NCBI GenBank assembly: GCA_954871525.1
Contig: OX940868.1
Location: 26,903,056-26,967,055 of the forward strand
Source of the DNA: Parietaria judaica
Lineage: Eukaryota; Streptophyta; Magnoliopsida; Rosales; Urticaceae
Direction: 5' to 3'
Length of the DNA stretch: 64,000 nt
Positions 33,706 to 46,074 of this stretch are shown here, piece after piece. The position numbers were made by a program, and so were the translations under genes. How positions within the stretch are numbered: position 1 is the stretch's first letter; each line of letters opens with the position of its first letter. The notes below the pieces were generated by a model. That model saw nothing but the letters and a program-made list of their open reading frames with translations, did not search any database and was not told the DNA's origin.

Positions 33706-36700
33706 TCAATATGGGCTCAGAAGAAACCTAGGCAAGCCTGTTTTGAAACCAAAGTTGGCAACATCCTCTTGAACTTGTTGCCGATATTCCCTAAAGCTGA
33801 ACTTTCTATATACCGAAGGCTCAAAACGACTCTCTATGACTGTGTCGTACGAAGGGCACAAGAAATACGCCGTAGAGAATCGTTCAACTTTTGTATTGGT
33901 CACCACTCGGTGCTCTACACTTTTGTAAACATCATTGCTCCAAGCCTGAAAAATAGTTTATCACACCAAAACATTAAATAATTATTTATTATAATAATAA
34001 CAATCATTACTTATAAAGGATAATCACCATAAAGAACCAAGCTTTGACTTAGGGATGCGGCATGGATTAAAGAGAAAAATAGCGACATAAGTATTTAAAA
34101 TTAACAAACGTGAATCGATACATTTTTATGTCAAATTCAAATGAGATAAGATCCTTGATACTTGGATGATGTATCTTATATATGATTAAATAAAACTTTC
34201 CTAAAAAAATTGACCAACACTTTAAAAAAAAAAAATAGACGGAAAAATTTGTCTCTTCATATTTTCTACTTAAGAGATTTTTGCCGCTATTTTTTTCACA
34301 CCCTACTTCTTCAATTAGTCAAAATTTAGATATTTTTACCTCGATTATCTCTATATTAATTGCATCTTTGCATTTTACCCACTAAAATTTAGTTTGTGGT
34401 GCATTTTACGTTTGAGACTCTATTTTGATTCTTAACAAAACTCCTTTCCTTGGTAGTGATACATTCCGAACAAAAATAAAAACTAAATAAAAATGCGAAA
34501 GAAATTCTTCCAATTATTTTATCAACTTGTGACAAAGAATTCACCTGAAACATGTCTCCAATGTTCACAATGAGTGCATCAGGATTAGGCTTGACCGAGA
34601 TCCAACGCCCGTCTTTGACCAATTGCAGCCCTCCGATTTGATACTGAAGGAGCACGGTGAGGAAGTCGCTGTCGGTGTGCGGCATGAGGCCGAAGATCTC
34701 CGCCGGGACAGGGCAAGGCGGGTATCGGTTCATTCGGAGGTAGCACGTGCTCGCCAAACAGCTCTCCTTGATGAAGCTCGAGCGCTGCCCCAGTTGCTCG
34801 GCTAGAATTTCAGCTAGGGTAAGTGCTAAGTTGGAAACTTTTGACGCAAATTTTTCCATTGTTGCGCTGAGAATTAAAAGAGAAAGCTAAACTTTAGATC
34901 AACAAAATAGAAAAAATAAATAAATTGAGATTGTCTGAGCCCGGGTTCGAACCGGGGACCTCTAGTGTGTGAGACTAGCGTGATAACCGACTACACCACC
35001 GAGACCATGTGGACGTAGTGCTCTAATTTAAAATGATTTACTCTCACTTATAATAAACTATTTTCTAAACATAAATTATGTAGAATACTGTTGATATTTA
35101 TAATTATAGCACCATTATAAATTAATTCTTTTATACGAAGTATTATTGTTGCCAGTTAGCCAATGATTATTTTTTTGATATAATGTTAACACTCAGTTCA
35201 ATGCGTATAAAAATAAAAATATAAAAGAAAAGTGGTTCGTTTAGTCATTTTTATAATTATTTTTTATTTTTAATCTTTGAAAAAGACAGATAGGTGTTTT
35301 CAATTTATTTATATAAAAAATAAGACTTCCTATCATAATTTATTTAGATTTTTATGATTTTTCCCTAATTCTATTCATATTTAACTGAAGTTTTTTTTTT
35401 TAATCTTTTTCTTCATTTCAAAAATGAGAATATACAGTTTTAAAGCATATTAGTAAAATCATGAAAGAAAATTAAAATACAAATACAAAACAAACATAAA
35501 AAAACTCAAATGAATGCTACTTTAAATATATAAAATCGTGTTCACTACAACCCTTGTTCACTCAAAATGATGATGGAGTGTTTAATTGGTGATGGATTAT
35601 CTTTTTTTTTTTTTGAATTCATTCACGTTAATTCAAAATGAATTCATTATTTTATAATTAAATACGCATTAAGTTAAATGCATTTATATAGAAATGCATG
35701 CAATGCATTATGCATTAACATATTTAAAACGTTACATATATATAGATTTGGTATGCATGACATGGCATAGTGAGATTCAAGGAATTAGGAGATTATAATT
35801 TAAATATATGAAACTTATGTTAAGGGAAAATAACGAAAATGAAATAGTATCATGTCCTTCCATGTTTAAATGTAGCCCACCACTTGTCCATGATGATGAT
35901 CATATCTCATGTTATTATTAATTCATGAGGAAGTAGTCATAAGCATAATAGTGCAACTGGACCACAAAAAGTTTAAGAAGTTAAAAACGTCTATTTCTAG
36001 TTTGAAAGGCGTTTGGTCCTATCAAATGAGTACCAAATAATGTAGTCAATATGTTCCTATACATATATAGGCAAAAGTATCCAGATTTTAAACAACTGAT
36101 GAAGTAGTAAGTAAGGGTCTAAAGTAAGAATGACGGCAAAAATATTCAAAGTCAACAAATGTGAGACGATGCATTTTTCGTCCAATATTTTCCGTCGAAT
36201 TCAAATGAGAGAAGATGCTATATAATTGAGTGATCATACAAATTTGTATCTTAGGTATGATTGAATAGAATAGTGATATAAAAGTGACCAGCCTACGTAA
36301 AAAAAAAAAGAATGAAAAATGCATGGTCACATATTTGTTGATTTGTGGATGCTTTGAACTATTGCTGTCTGAGTTGACTAAAATTCTAATACTTTTACCG
36401 CAACTATCCCTAACAATAGCTCAAATTCATGAATCAACAATTTCGGGTCCACAAAGTAAAGTAGGACCAATCCAAATCCAATCATAAACTTTGATTGCAA
36501 TGCACTTTTAGTGTGACTGTGACATTTGAAAGAATTCGTATAAACATTGTGGAGGATAAAATAATAATGGTTGTCAAAATAGAAAGAAAGAAAGAAAGAT
36601 AATCAGGCAATCATATTGATAACACCTTTTAGATCATGTATGACTATGATGTGAACATCATGACGTTTTATCAAATTATGATCGGAACATAAAGCGGAAA

Positions 36701-37391
36701 GAAATAGTTGGTGCATCCATTTTTGTTATAAATCACTAAATTATTTTACATTAAAGGTATCTCCATATAGAAATGTCTAAAAATATCGAACTAATTATTG
36801 ATATCAATAATGAATATTCTAAAATTATAGGCAATATGTTTTTTCTTTTTCAGTCAATATTGACGTGATCTTTTTCTTAAATCATTTGAATCCAATTTCA
36901 GAAGAAAAAGAATTACTAAAAGGATAAAGGGAAAATTAAGGATGAAATTTTAGCGATGTATATGTTTACCTTAGAGTACTATTCGAGCCGAAAATAGAGT
37001 CGAGTGGAACGTGAAAAGCTTCGGACCACGCCAACTGCCGCAAGCAGGTGGCCGTCGGTGTCCCCCACCGGTAACTGCCGGCCGAGAATTTCCGGTACTT
37101 GTGGTCAAACGGCTGCTTGAATGAACTCTCTTGCTCCAACCTAACCTTCTCGATAAGGTCGTGAGAAACACCATGGTTCACCACTTGGAAGAAACCCCAC
37201 TCTCGTGCAGCCCGTGCCATCTCGGCCTTGCATTCCTCGCCCCCACCGAGGCCGAGTTGGCCGAGGTCAATCAAAGGGAGGTCGTACTCGTCGATGGCGG
37301 CGATAGGCTCGTTATCGACACATAGCTTTTCGTCGGTATTTTGTGCGCGGAGGGTCTTGTAGGCCTCGTGCAATGGAGGGTCCGAGTCCAT
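33706..37391 (-). CDS. GA2OX8: gibberellin 2-beta-dioxygenase, GA2ox8-like (C20 class), 327 aa
   Basis: Three exons: 36970-37391, 34545-34866 and 33706-33945, 984 nt with stop. A 2-oxoglutarate/Fe(II) dioxygenase: N-terminal DIOX_N with LPLIDLGQLG and REWGFFQVVNHGV, then the catalytic jelly roll. The iron triad is visible as HTD (His204, Asp206) and EHRVV (His260); the 2-oxoglutarate site is RFS (Arg270, Ser272). MDSDPPLHEAYKTL at the N terminus and NRYPPCP with LMPHTDSDFLTVLLQ match the class III enzymes that 2-hydroxylate C20 gibberellins, lowering active gibberellin in the cytosol. The large intron 1 (34867-36969) hosts a tRNA-Val gene and a MITE; intron 2 hosts another MITE. GA-rich runs lie upstream (37733-37755). 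Its Arabidopsis counterpart At4g21200 is the direct neighbour of RP1, as here. Class call is strong; the exact paralogue is inferred. Confidence 0.95.
34079..34348. mobile_element. MITE of the GCGGCAAAAGTA family in intron 2 of GA2ox8
   Basis: Left arm near 34079 reads ATAGCGACATAAGTATTTAA and the right arm reads TTAGATATTTTTACCTCGAT, a diverged pair of inverted arms like those of the clearer copy at 55689-56031. The interior shares the motifs aatcgatacattttt and attcaaatgagataag with the copy at 36129-36408. Confidence 0.55.
34932..35005 (-). tRNA. tRNA-Val (anticodon CAC), nested in GA2ox8 intron 1
   Basis: A 74-nt cloverleaf without intron, on the minus strand. The D arm contains GTGTAGTCGG (A box). 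The anticodon stem CTAGT/ACTAG holds loop CTCACAC, so the anticodon is CAC. The T arm contains GGTTCGAACCC (B box), and discriminator base A is at 34932. It is nearly identical to plant tRNA-Val(CAC). One acceptor-stem pair is broken: position 5 is C opposite C68, where I expect G5-C68. The gene lies on the same strand as GA2ox8 and ends about 65 bp before the exon 2 acceptor. No clear T-run terminator of four or more follows at once on the minus strand; the nearest T-rich stretch is about 15-25 bp downstream. Likely a real tRNA gene, possibly a slightly damaged copy. Confidence 0.9.
36129..36408. mobile_element. MITE of the GCGGCAAAAGTA family in intron 1 of GA2ox8
   Basis: Left end TGACGGCAAAAATATTCAAA and right end ATTCTAATACTTTTACCGCA form imperfect inverted arms. 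Interior motifs (cgatgcatttttcgtcc, tcaaatgagagaag) recur in other copies of this family. No coding sequence. Confidence 0.65.
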
Positions 37392-40344
37392 ACTGAGAGA
37401 GACACGTCATATACAGGTTTGTGTTAATTAATAATAATGGTTTAGAAAAGCCGAATGAGATAGAGTGGTGATAAGAAAGAGACAAAGAGAAAACGATTCT
37501 TCGTTGGACAAAGTCATTGTTTCTTCTTCGTAGTCGATGAAAACCTATTGTTTTGATCGGTCTTTAGACAAAGTTATTTCCATTTTCCATGTCGTTTTGG
37601 TGGACTCGAAAGAAGATCTTGTCTATGTTTTCATTCTATAGAGAGCTAAGCTACAAATAGTTGGCACATATAGTTTTACATGTATATAATACAACTAACT
37701 ATATATATAATATGATAATGAAATTCCACTCTTTTGAGAGAGAGAGAGAGAGAGATACCTTATGCTTGTTGGGAGTGAATAGAGAGAGATTTCTAGATAG
37801 GAATTGAGTTATATCTAATGTATATGTGTGTATATATAGAGTGCATATGGTCTATATCTTGAATAAGCCAGCTGTAACGACCGACTTTTGTGCTCCCACG
37901 TTTCTTATTTCCCAAGAAAGCCATAATAATAATAATCAATAAATACGGGGATTTAATGATGATTAATTTTGACAAACACACGTGCGAGTGATCGATTGCA
38001 ATTAAAAGGTCAATTATGACTGCAAGAAAGCAAAAAATAACTTGCATGCAAGGATATTCTGACGTGATCTTTCGTGACGATAATAGTATACTAACGTATT
38101 ATTTAATATAATAATATATCGATAATTCCATAGACTTTAGATTGATCCACACTTAGGAATCAAATGATCAAAAATTGAGTATTAAAAAGGGCTGTATACA
38201 TATATATAACTTGCTGCTAAGAGAGTACTGTATTACTTGAGCAGAAGCTAATGAGAGAGAGAGAGAGACCAATCATGTGATGGTCCGAAAAGGAAATGAT
38301 TATATCAAGGAATCAGCAATTATAATAGCATTGAATGATGAAGTAATAATTAGCACAGATCAGAAGAAGGGTTAAGAGCTTATGATTAGCATGAGAACAC
38401 GCGTTTCTTCAAGCGATCAGAGAAATATATTGATGACCACAATAATTGCATAGGATCCTCTTCGTTGGCCTTTTGGACTTGAGTGAGAGAGATATTTAAT
38501 TTCTACATGCCTTAGAAGGAGAGTGATCACCCTACAATTAAAGGGAGGGACGAAGAGCAAGTAGGAAGGGTAAGGGAATGATCACTAAAACGATAAATAT
38601 CTTTCGTGCATATTGAAAGCATATACTTGGTTCAATATGCACCAATTGAATATGCCTGATTTTTATTCATTAATCTCAATAAATCATAGAAACACGAGAC
38701 ATGACTGTTGGTGGTCCCAACCGTATAATTGTAACCTCTCTGAGTCCATGTCGGTACATACGTGGAAGACCTGAGAGTCACATGCATCTTGTACCAAGGT
38801 TTTTTTTTTTTTTTTAGGTCGATATATGTATAAGAGATGAAAATGAAAGGGTACGTATGTATTACAGACACGATAGGTAGGACGCATGTGCATTGTTTAC
38901 GTATAAGAGGGGACGATATGTATCGCCTGAAATGATATACCTTGCTTTGGAAAAAAGGGTAACAATTACTTATCATAGGGTATATATTGTTAAAGTAATA
39001 TAGTTAACGTGGATTGGCCATCGTCCGCAAAAAAAATTGACAGTCATATGCATTGTTTTTTCCTAATCGATTTGCTATATTTTTACCGCTTTAGTTAGTT
39101 AGAATTTGAATACTTTTACCGTCAATTTATAAAATTAATATATATTAATGGCCATTTAAGTGAAAAAATATATATATGTGCATTTATTTTCAACATAACA
39201 CATACCTAATGATAATATCAGATACGTTAATAAATACAAAACAACATATAACCTGGCCATATAAATGAAAAGATATGAATTTATTCTCAACATAACGCCT
39301 AAGATATTTAGCAATCAATATGACTTGCAATTAAATACCGAATCAAAACGTAATCAAATTATTTAGTAAAAAAAAAAATTGAACCGTGAAACGGAAAAGG
39401 TTCAAAATAGAATATATTTAGAATTGGAAACTTAAAACCATGGTTTTAAAAACCGAGGTATGTTGTGGGTTTAAGGTATATGGTTCGAAAACCCACAAAA
39501 ATCTTTGTCTTCTTTTTTTTTCCCCTTCAGATAACCGAAAAAATATATTTGGCATGCCTCTCAAAAATAGCAAATCGATTTGCACTATACAGGTGCCACT
39601 GTGCGGTATCGGTATGTAGCTCAAAAACCGACAAAGTTAAACTTTTTGATGAGAGGCCCGATGCCAAGTGCACATACAAGACGCCAAAAGCACATCTATG
39701 CCCTCATCCCGATCCTGACAAATCGGTGATCACGGGGCAGTGCAGGAGTGTAAAGTAGCATATAGTCTCGCCACGTCACATCACTTTCAAGTGATATAAG
39801 TCCCACTCAATTTTTGAACTCACATCATACATGGATTCTTTATAAACTTTTGTAGTTTCTTAACGTGAGACTTTTCATCCTACTCTCCACAACAAAACTC
39901 TCCACAACAAAGTCTTTGTATTTAATCAATGTAAAAACTAATGCTAGGTGTAAATATCTAGACCTTCATTAACCCAGACTATATTTTTTTTTTTAAATTC
40001 GGACCCGAAAAAAACCGGACATAGACTGGTCCGGATTCGGGATTTTTTTAGTTATTTTAAAAACCATTTAAACTAAAAAAATAAAAAATATGGACCCGCT
40101 CAGCCCGTGTCTGGGAAAAAACGGGCTCTGACCAGTCTGGGTGCGGATAAATTTTTTTCTATATGCGGACTATAGATACTATATATATTTAGAGGCTTAG
40201 TAAGAGTTTTTACAATCTCACTCTCTCCACAATAATAATTTATTATCTTTAATTTTCATAATAAAAATTATGATCATATAATTTTATATTTATAATGAAT
40301 TACAAGTATAACTCTTATTTTCATTTAAAATTAAAACTACAGCT
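37392..40344. other. upstream region of GA2ox8 and AT-rich spacer
   Basis: Includes GA microsatellites at 37733-37755 and 38252-38268, which may mark the GA2ox8 5' region, and a decayed right arm of the MITE family near 39090-39125. Between 39950 and 40150 there are phrases such as ggacccgaaaaaaaccggac, resembling hAT-type interiors, but without intact ends. No gene is supported. Confidence 0.55.
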
Positions 40345-41478
40345 TAGAGGTATCAAGTGGGCCGGGGTGGGCCGGCCCGGCCCACAACCCGTTAAGCCCG
40401 CATGTTAAACGGGGCGGGCTTGACCCGCCCCGTTCAATGTGCGGGGCGGGTTTTGGAAAAGCCATCAAGGCCCACCCCGACCCATGAACCCGAACCCACA
40501 ATGTCACGGGGCGAGGCGGGCTTTTTACGAGTCGAGTTTAGTGGGCTTTAACGAGTCGAATTTACTGGGCTTTTACGAGTCAGATTTAGTGGGCTTTTAC
40601 GAGTCGAATTTAGTTGGGCTTTTACGAGTCAAATAATGAAATTGATTAGTAAGTTATGAAATTGATTAGCGAATTATAACTTGAAAGTTTAAAATTGATG
40701 AACGTCGAATTGATTCGTGAATTTCAAGATGAATTGATTCGTGAATTTCAAGATGTAGAGGTTAAATAGTGAATATGATAGTGATAATTGAATAATAAAA
40801 TGATAATAAGTGATTTTGAAATTAATTATTGAATATAAAATTAGAAAAGTGATTTATGATCGTGGCCCGTAATCATAAATTGTAAAGTTAAAACTAGTGA
40901 ATTAAGAATATGCTTTATACATGAAATTAATCAATGTTGTAATTGATTAATTCATTCTCAAACTAAAATTTTAATCAAATAATGCAAATCGATTAGCGAA
41001 TTTTGATTAAAAAGTTAAAATTTAATTAAAAAATTTAAGAGCTACATTACGTGGAATATATATATAAAATAAATTAATAGATCATGTAATATAAAGATAA
41101 TTTTTAATTTCTATAACAATACAATATTTAGAGTAATTTTTTATAATATTTTTATTAGTATAAGTATCACAACATAATAGACTTATAATTTAAAAATATG
41201 GTTTATGTGGGCATTTAAAGGTACGGGGCGAGTTGGCCACGGGGCGGGGCGAGGCGGGCTTTTGAAAGGGGCGGGGCGGGGCGGGGTGGGCTTTTTGGGC
41301 GGGCTGAGGCGGGTTCGGGGCGGGCCGAGGAAAGCATAACCCAGCATGACCCTTTTGATAGGGGCGGGCCTAGCCCGGCCCACAAAAAAACGGGGGGAGG
41401 GGGGAGCGGGGCGAACTCGCTTTTTTTACGAGTCGGGGCGGGTGGGCCTGGGCCGGGCCGGGCCACTTGACACCTCTA
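40345..41478. mobile_element. non-autonomous hAT-type element, 1134 bp, with exact 8-bp target duplication
   Basis: Starts TAGAGGTATCAAGTGG and ends CCACTTGACACCTCTA, a 16-bp inverted pair with one mismatch. The same 8 bp, ctacagct, flank both ends (40337-40344 and 41479-41486). Both terminal regions are extremely GC-rich (ggccggggtgggcc, cggggcggggcgaggcgggc), while the centre is AT-rich. Five units of about 24-25 bp containing cttttacgagtc lie at 40518-40635. No transposase is encoded, so it must have been moved in trans. Confidence 0.92.
40518..40635. repeat. five 24-25 bp tandem units inside the hAT-type element
   Basis: Each unit reads GGGCTTT(T)ACGAGTC plus an AT-rich spacer. Subterminal repeated motifs are typical transposase-binding sites of hAT elements; that role is inferred here. 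Confidence 0.8.
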
Positions 41479-41486
41479 CTACAGCT

Positions 41487-43660
41487 TATAAATATATAAT
41501 ATTAAAATTATTAGACTTTAAATATTTATCGATAAATGTTCTAGAAAATCTATCGAGAAACCAATTATTGTCGTCATACAAGTAAAATGAAGATTATGAT
41601 TTTCAATCAATATTAATATTTAAATCCTCACTGTATCGGTAATAATTGAATCCTTACTTAAGACCTGTGATAAACTTCCATCGCAAAAGCAGTTAATAGG
41701 TAGATAGATTGAGTTGTCTAAGTACCTTCTAATTCTATTTCTACTATGCACCACGCTGCCTAACATGCTATGCCTTATCTTTCAAAGACCAATTCCAACA
41801 GATTATATCTTAAAATAAATAAAAATATCTACATAAATATCCAATTTATTACTATTTATATACCCATAACCAGTTTTTTATCTTGAATATTTTATTCCCC
41901 CATTGGCTACAATTTGCACATAACTTGCACCATCTAGTGGTCTTCTGCTATACACGTTACACGACTTGCTTTTCAAATTTCAGCAAAACATATTTTCATA
42001 GACCAATTAAAACATGGATGATCCGGCTGCTACAAGTGATCTCTAATTCTAACTTCTATGTCTTTTTTTTTAATGAAGAACGGCATAAATTCCCTATATT
42101 TTTCATGGATAGTTGCCCGTAAAAGTTTTCAAAATTTTGACATTAAACGGAAGCGGTTTGGGTCCAAAGCAAAAAAATAACGGCAAACGTATTCAAAGTC
42201 AACATATGTGAGGCCACACGTCTTTCAATTTTTTTTTAATGAAGACATTGTGATGCCCATCAAATTAGTTATTAGTTATTATTATTATTTCCTTTTTTAA
42301 ATTAATTAGAGAGATAATATAGGGTTAATTCCTATAATCATGAAAACATGTTAAATCCTAAACCTTTATAAGGTTTGCATGCGATTTGTTTGAGTCAGTA
42401 TTTGCTTTAATAAAAATTTGAGTTATTTGTTTGAAGAAAAATCGAGTTCTAACTTGCATAGACGCGTTCTTTAATCCCCGTAGTCCGCTCTACATCACAT
42501 TGGTTGGATTAAATACTTTTATCGTTAATTTTCTTTTACTAAACTCTAGCCGCTTCAAGTGATTAACATTTTGATACTTTTTCCGTGATTACCCGTTTTC
42601 TAATTAAATGGTTTTATATTGTCAGAACTCAGAAGTTGTTCTGTAAAGCCCTCGAAGGTTGTATTGATATATAATTATTAACTATTAAGTTGAAGTTGTT
42701 TTTTCCTCATATGAAAGGTTTAGACCCAAACAAATTATAGTAGTTAACTCAAATTAGTTTTTTTTTTTTTAAGTTTTTTTTAATTGTAGTGTAATAAATG
42801 TTGCAGTTTTTTTTTACAAATAATTATTTAGTAAAATATTGTATTTTTTTTATTCCGAGTATAAATAACAAAAACTTGTTCGGCAGATGTTTTCTTATCT
42901 TCTTTTTCAAACTAAATGTGATTAAAAACTATAGTATAAATGTATATGTAAAACGAAATTGTAAGAAATATATACCTATTTAGCTATTTTTTTTAAACTA
43001 CTTATTGTGCGTATTAAAATGAGTATTTTTTTTATAAAAAATTTGCACAAAATGAGTATTTTGTTAATAATAAAGCTTATGTCAATAATTAAGCTTATAA
43101 AGAACAAAATTTAATTATGTGAAGTGAAAGTTCTATTATTATCATATACTGAAGGCGAAAGTATCCAATCTTTTTTTTCTTTATTAAAATGTATTATAAC
43201 ATAAAGTTAAAAACTTGTCAATTTAATGCTTATTTTTTTCTTTATTAAATGAATAATATTTGATAAAAAAAAAAAGAAGATAAAACACTTTACCACTAAG
43301 CTCCATTCACTTGTTAACATTCATTGTACATAAATGTATTAGTTATAAATATACTTATATTTTCAAAAAACAATTATGTTTAAAAAATTTTAAAAATAAA
43401 AAATAAAAATTTCAGGTGCCGCCCCACGTGGCTCTGCTTACCATCCTATTCTATCTTTGCCTACTTCAACTTCTTCATCTTCTACGGCTTACCAAAACTT
43501 CTTGCGCTTATAAGTTTATTTGTTTTTTCAAAGCGCACACCGAGTAGTTGCTCTTTCGAGAGTATTGAATAATTGAACGTTGCGCTCTTTTTTCGATTTT
43601 CATCGTCGTCATTTTTCCTCCGCCGGTAGATTTGCTAGGTGATGACACGTGCTTGAGGAT
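41487..43660. other. AT-rich spacer, MITE remnant, no gene recognised
   Basis: At about 42172-42595 the motifs aataacggcaaacgtattcaaagtcaac and, at the far end, gatactttttccgtgattaccc suggest a decayed member of the GCGGCAAAAGTA MITE family. From 43410 the sequence becomes less AT-rich up to the primer binding site at 43663 and could be the interior of the Copia-like remnant described next. Confidence 0.5.
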
Positions 43661-43662
43661 CT

Positions 43663-43676
43663 GCTCTGATACCGAA
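43663..43676 (-). promoter_or_regulatory. primer binding site remnant of a minus-strand LTR element
   Basis: GCTCTGATACC (43663-43673) is the complement of the initiator tRNA-Met primer site, three bases inside an LTR beginning TGTAAGG at 43677. It marks the boundary between an LTR and an internal region. Confidence 0.75.
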
Positions 43677-44600
43677 TGTAAGGTTTCGAACAATGCTATT
43701 GCTAAACATAAATACTTGTGAACAAGAAAAAAAAAACATAACACAAGACACTCTTTAGCGGAGATATAGTTTTGATTAGGGGTGAGCATTTTAGACCCAA
43801 CCCGATGGCCCAACCCAATCCGTTAGAGACCCGACCCCAATCTAACCCGCCCAATCTAACCTGCTCAAAATTGGGTCGGATCGGGCCGGACCCGACTATT
43901 ATTCGGGGCGGGGTCGGGTCCAAAACCTTGGGTCGGGTCGGGGTCTCCGACCCGATCAACATAATTAATATATATTTCATATTAATTTTTATTCAAGTAG
44001 TGCAATCTTTAGTCTTTAAAAATTTCTAATTCTAAATTTTATTTACATTCAAAGACCGTTCAATCTCTCATTTTCATGTTTTACATTGTTTAGAGTATGT
44101 TTGTTTGATTAAATTTGTTTGGGGTATTTTTACTTGAATTTTGAGTTAGATTGATGTATTTTTTTCATATTATTTTTATTTATATAAGAGTAATTTTTAA
44201 TTAATCGGGCCATGGCGACCCAAACCAACCCAACCCGATTTTTATCGGGTCGGTTTGGTTCGGGCATTAAAAAAATTTGGGTCGGATCGGGCTTTTTTTT
44301 AGGAACCCGAAGTGATCGGGTCGGGTCCATAAAAAGCGTCGGGGCGGCCCAACCCAACCCATGCTCACCCCTAGTTTTGATAAAAGAAGAAGAGATATAG
44401 AACGCTATAGCTTGGAAGAAGAATACTCTATCTATACTAATGTCATATCCCTAATAGAAGTTACACATAAAAGTAGATGTTTATAGGAAAGAATAAAGAA
44501 AGCAACTAAATCCCTGAAATCTGTTACTTTTACAAATAATAGGAAGAGTAAGAATTAATTTTGACTTGCTTAGAGCTTCATTGACTGGTTACCGCGGTCC
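43677..44600 (-). mobile_element. LTR remnant (probably Copia-type) split by a hAT-type element
   Basis: The LTR edge TGTAAGGTTTCGAAC abuts a primer binding site. After removing the insertion at 43777-44373, the two flanks join at the duplicated gttttgat and read on as one AT-rich stretch to roughly 44600, where the outer LTR end is not defined. A minus-strand TATA-like CTATAAACATC lies near 44478-44488. No Gag-Pol frame survives beside it. The Copia label rests only on general style. Confidence 0.55.
43777..44373. mobile_element. non-autonomous hAT-type element, 597 bp, with exact 8-bp target duplication
   Basis: Starts TAGGGGTGAGCAT and ends ATGCTCACCCCTA, a perfect 13-bp inverted pair. 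The same 8 bp, gttttgat, flank both ends (43769-43776 and 44374-44381). GC-rich subterminal blocks are built from repeated acccgaccc/gggtcgggt motifs in opposite orientation at the two ends; the centre is AT-rich. No coding capacity. It is nested in an LTR remnant. Confidence 0.93.
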
Positions 44601-45424
44601 ACATACACTTGGGCCGGGCTGATTGGGCTTCACCAAGTCGGGATTAACCTCGCACACAATTACCGTATAAATAATTGAGTTATTGCATAAAAATAAATCA
44701 ATTAAAATAGGTTCACGTTGGCAGTCAAACAAGTGTGGCCTTTGACTAGCAACACGTTATGGTCAACCCACTAAAATGAAAGTTTGGTATTTCTGCCACA
44801 AGTTTTTTATATTCGATGTATACTGCCCCTGTTGATCATAGATTTGGTATTTTTACGGTAATTATCCATTTAATTAAAACCCTATTTCACTAATGGGATT
44901 GGGACCATGGTCTGGTCTTGAGCATGCTGTTGCTTTCTGTTGAGAGACACTTGTAGTATATCATCTTAAAGCCACAAAGTTAAACCTAATAAACTTATCT
45001 CAACGTGCCATTATATATGTATATACAACATACAATACACTCTTTGATCAGTTCGACCAGTAACTGATATGTATCGTCCCATTCCAGCTCTGCCAAAGCT
45101 CATGTGCGTTGTTCATGAGTAATAGTAAGCTATATATATATATATATCAGTGAACTTATACGAGAGTTTTCTTCAATGTGATCTTGTCCTATGACTCATC
45201 ATGTGACCCTTCTGTTGGTGCTCAGATATATATATTTATTATATATATAGGATCTCTCTACATTAATCTCCACATAGATTTGGTCCCATGGAATTGCATT
45301 AATTGACATTTAATAGTAACATGAATAACAAGCTCAAAATAGTTGACACACCATGTTTTTTTTTTCCTTTCTCACGAATTCATATGCTCTCGACCTGATT
45401 CAGTTATGAGGGAAAGCAGTTTAT
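44601..45424. other. spacer with microsatellites, nothing recognised
   Basis: AT microsatellites near 45133-45148 and 45225-45250. Scattered motifs resembling MITE arms (44790-44870). No gene. Confidence 0.5.
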
Positions 45425-45552
45425 TTTTTTTATTTATATATAAATATATATATATGAGGATATTTGAATTTCACTCCTACCCCATGGTGACTCGAACTCA
45501 ATACCTCTAATGTCTTAAATAATGTTACCACTAGACTAAGCACATCTTGTCA
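45425..45552 (-). mobile_element. tRNA-derived SINE
   Basis: On the minus strand an A box (TTAGTCTAGTGGT) is followed by a B box (GAGTTCGAGTC) in a tRNA-like head with no full cloverleaf, then a short body and an AT-rich tail that becomes A-rich (plus-strand T run near 45422-45435). Structure fits a short plant SINE. Confidence 0.7.
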
Positions 45553-45569
45553 GGGAAAACAATATATTT

Positions 45570-46074
45570 AGTTTCGTAGATAAACTATTTGAAAATTTGA
45601 GCGAGGTAATTCTAAATTTCTTAATTGTGCGGATTAAATACTCAAACGACTTATTGTATCGACTAGGGTCTCCACTCCAGCTGAGAGTTATATGTGGTGC
45701 ACGTAAATAGAGCTGAGGTTTTCAAGATATTTTCTTCAAAAAAATTCATCCCAATAATTTTCAAATAACATAAAATGTGAAGTTGAACCAATTCCTAACT
45801 CGAAACATTCACACGACCCTCGACGAAGGAGACGCTGAAGACCTCGACAAACGGAGACGTTGCCGACCCTTGACGAACGAAGACGACGCTAACAGACGCA
45901 CGGCCGCTAACTGATCTCATCACAACACTTTGTACCATGATGCTCAATAATGTTATTGAAATTGAGACACTAGCCGACACAAATTTTAAATCTTTGAGTA
46001 CTTAATCCGCATCAAGAACTTGGGATTACACGGCACAAATTTATAAATACTCAGATACTTTTATCACCATTATC
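45570..46074. mobile_element. MITE related to the intronic copy in the PPDK regulatory protein gene
   Basis: The right end, read inward, is GATAATGGTGATAAAAGTAT and is followed by TAAATTTGTGCCGTGTAATC. The left arm contains GAAAATTTGAGCGAGGTAAT and ATTGTGCGGATTAAATACTC. The same arm motifs occur at 50616-51003. The central part has several gacgaacgaagac-type short repeats (45820-45900). Confidence 0.6.

Noticed and set aside
41183..41466. Pro/Arg-rich frames
   Set aside because: Translation of the GC-rich right end of the hAT-type element; no real coding signal.
45795..45980. 61-residue Ser/Val-rich minus-strand frame
   Set aside because: It comes from short gacgaacgaagac-type repeats within a MITE.
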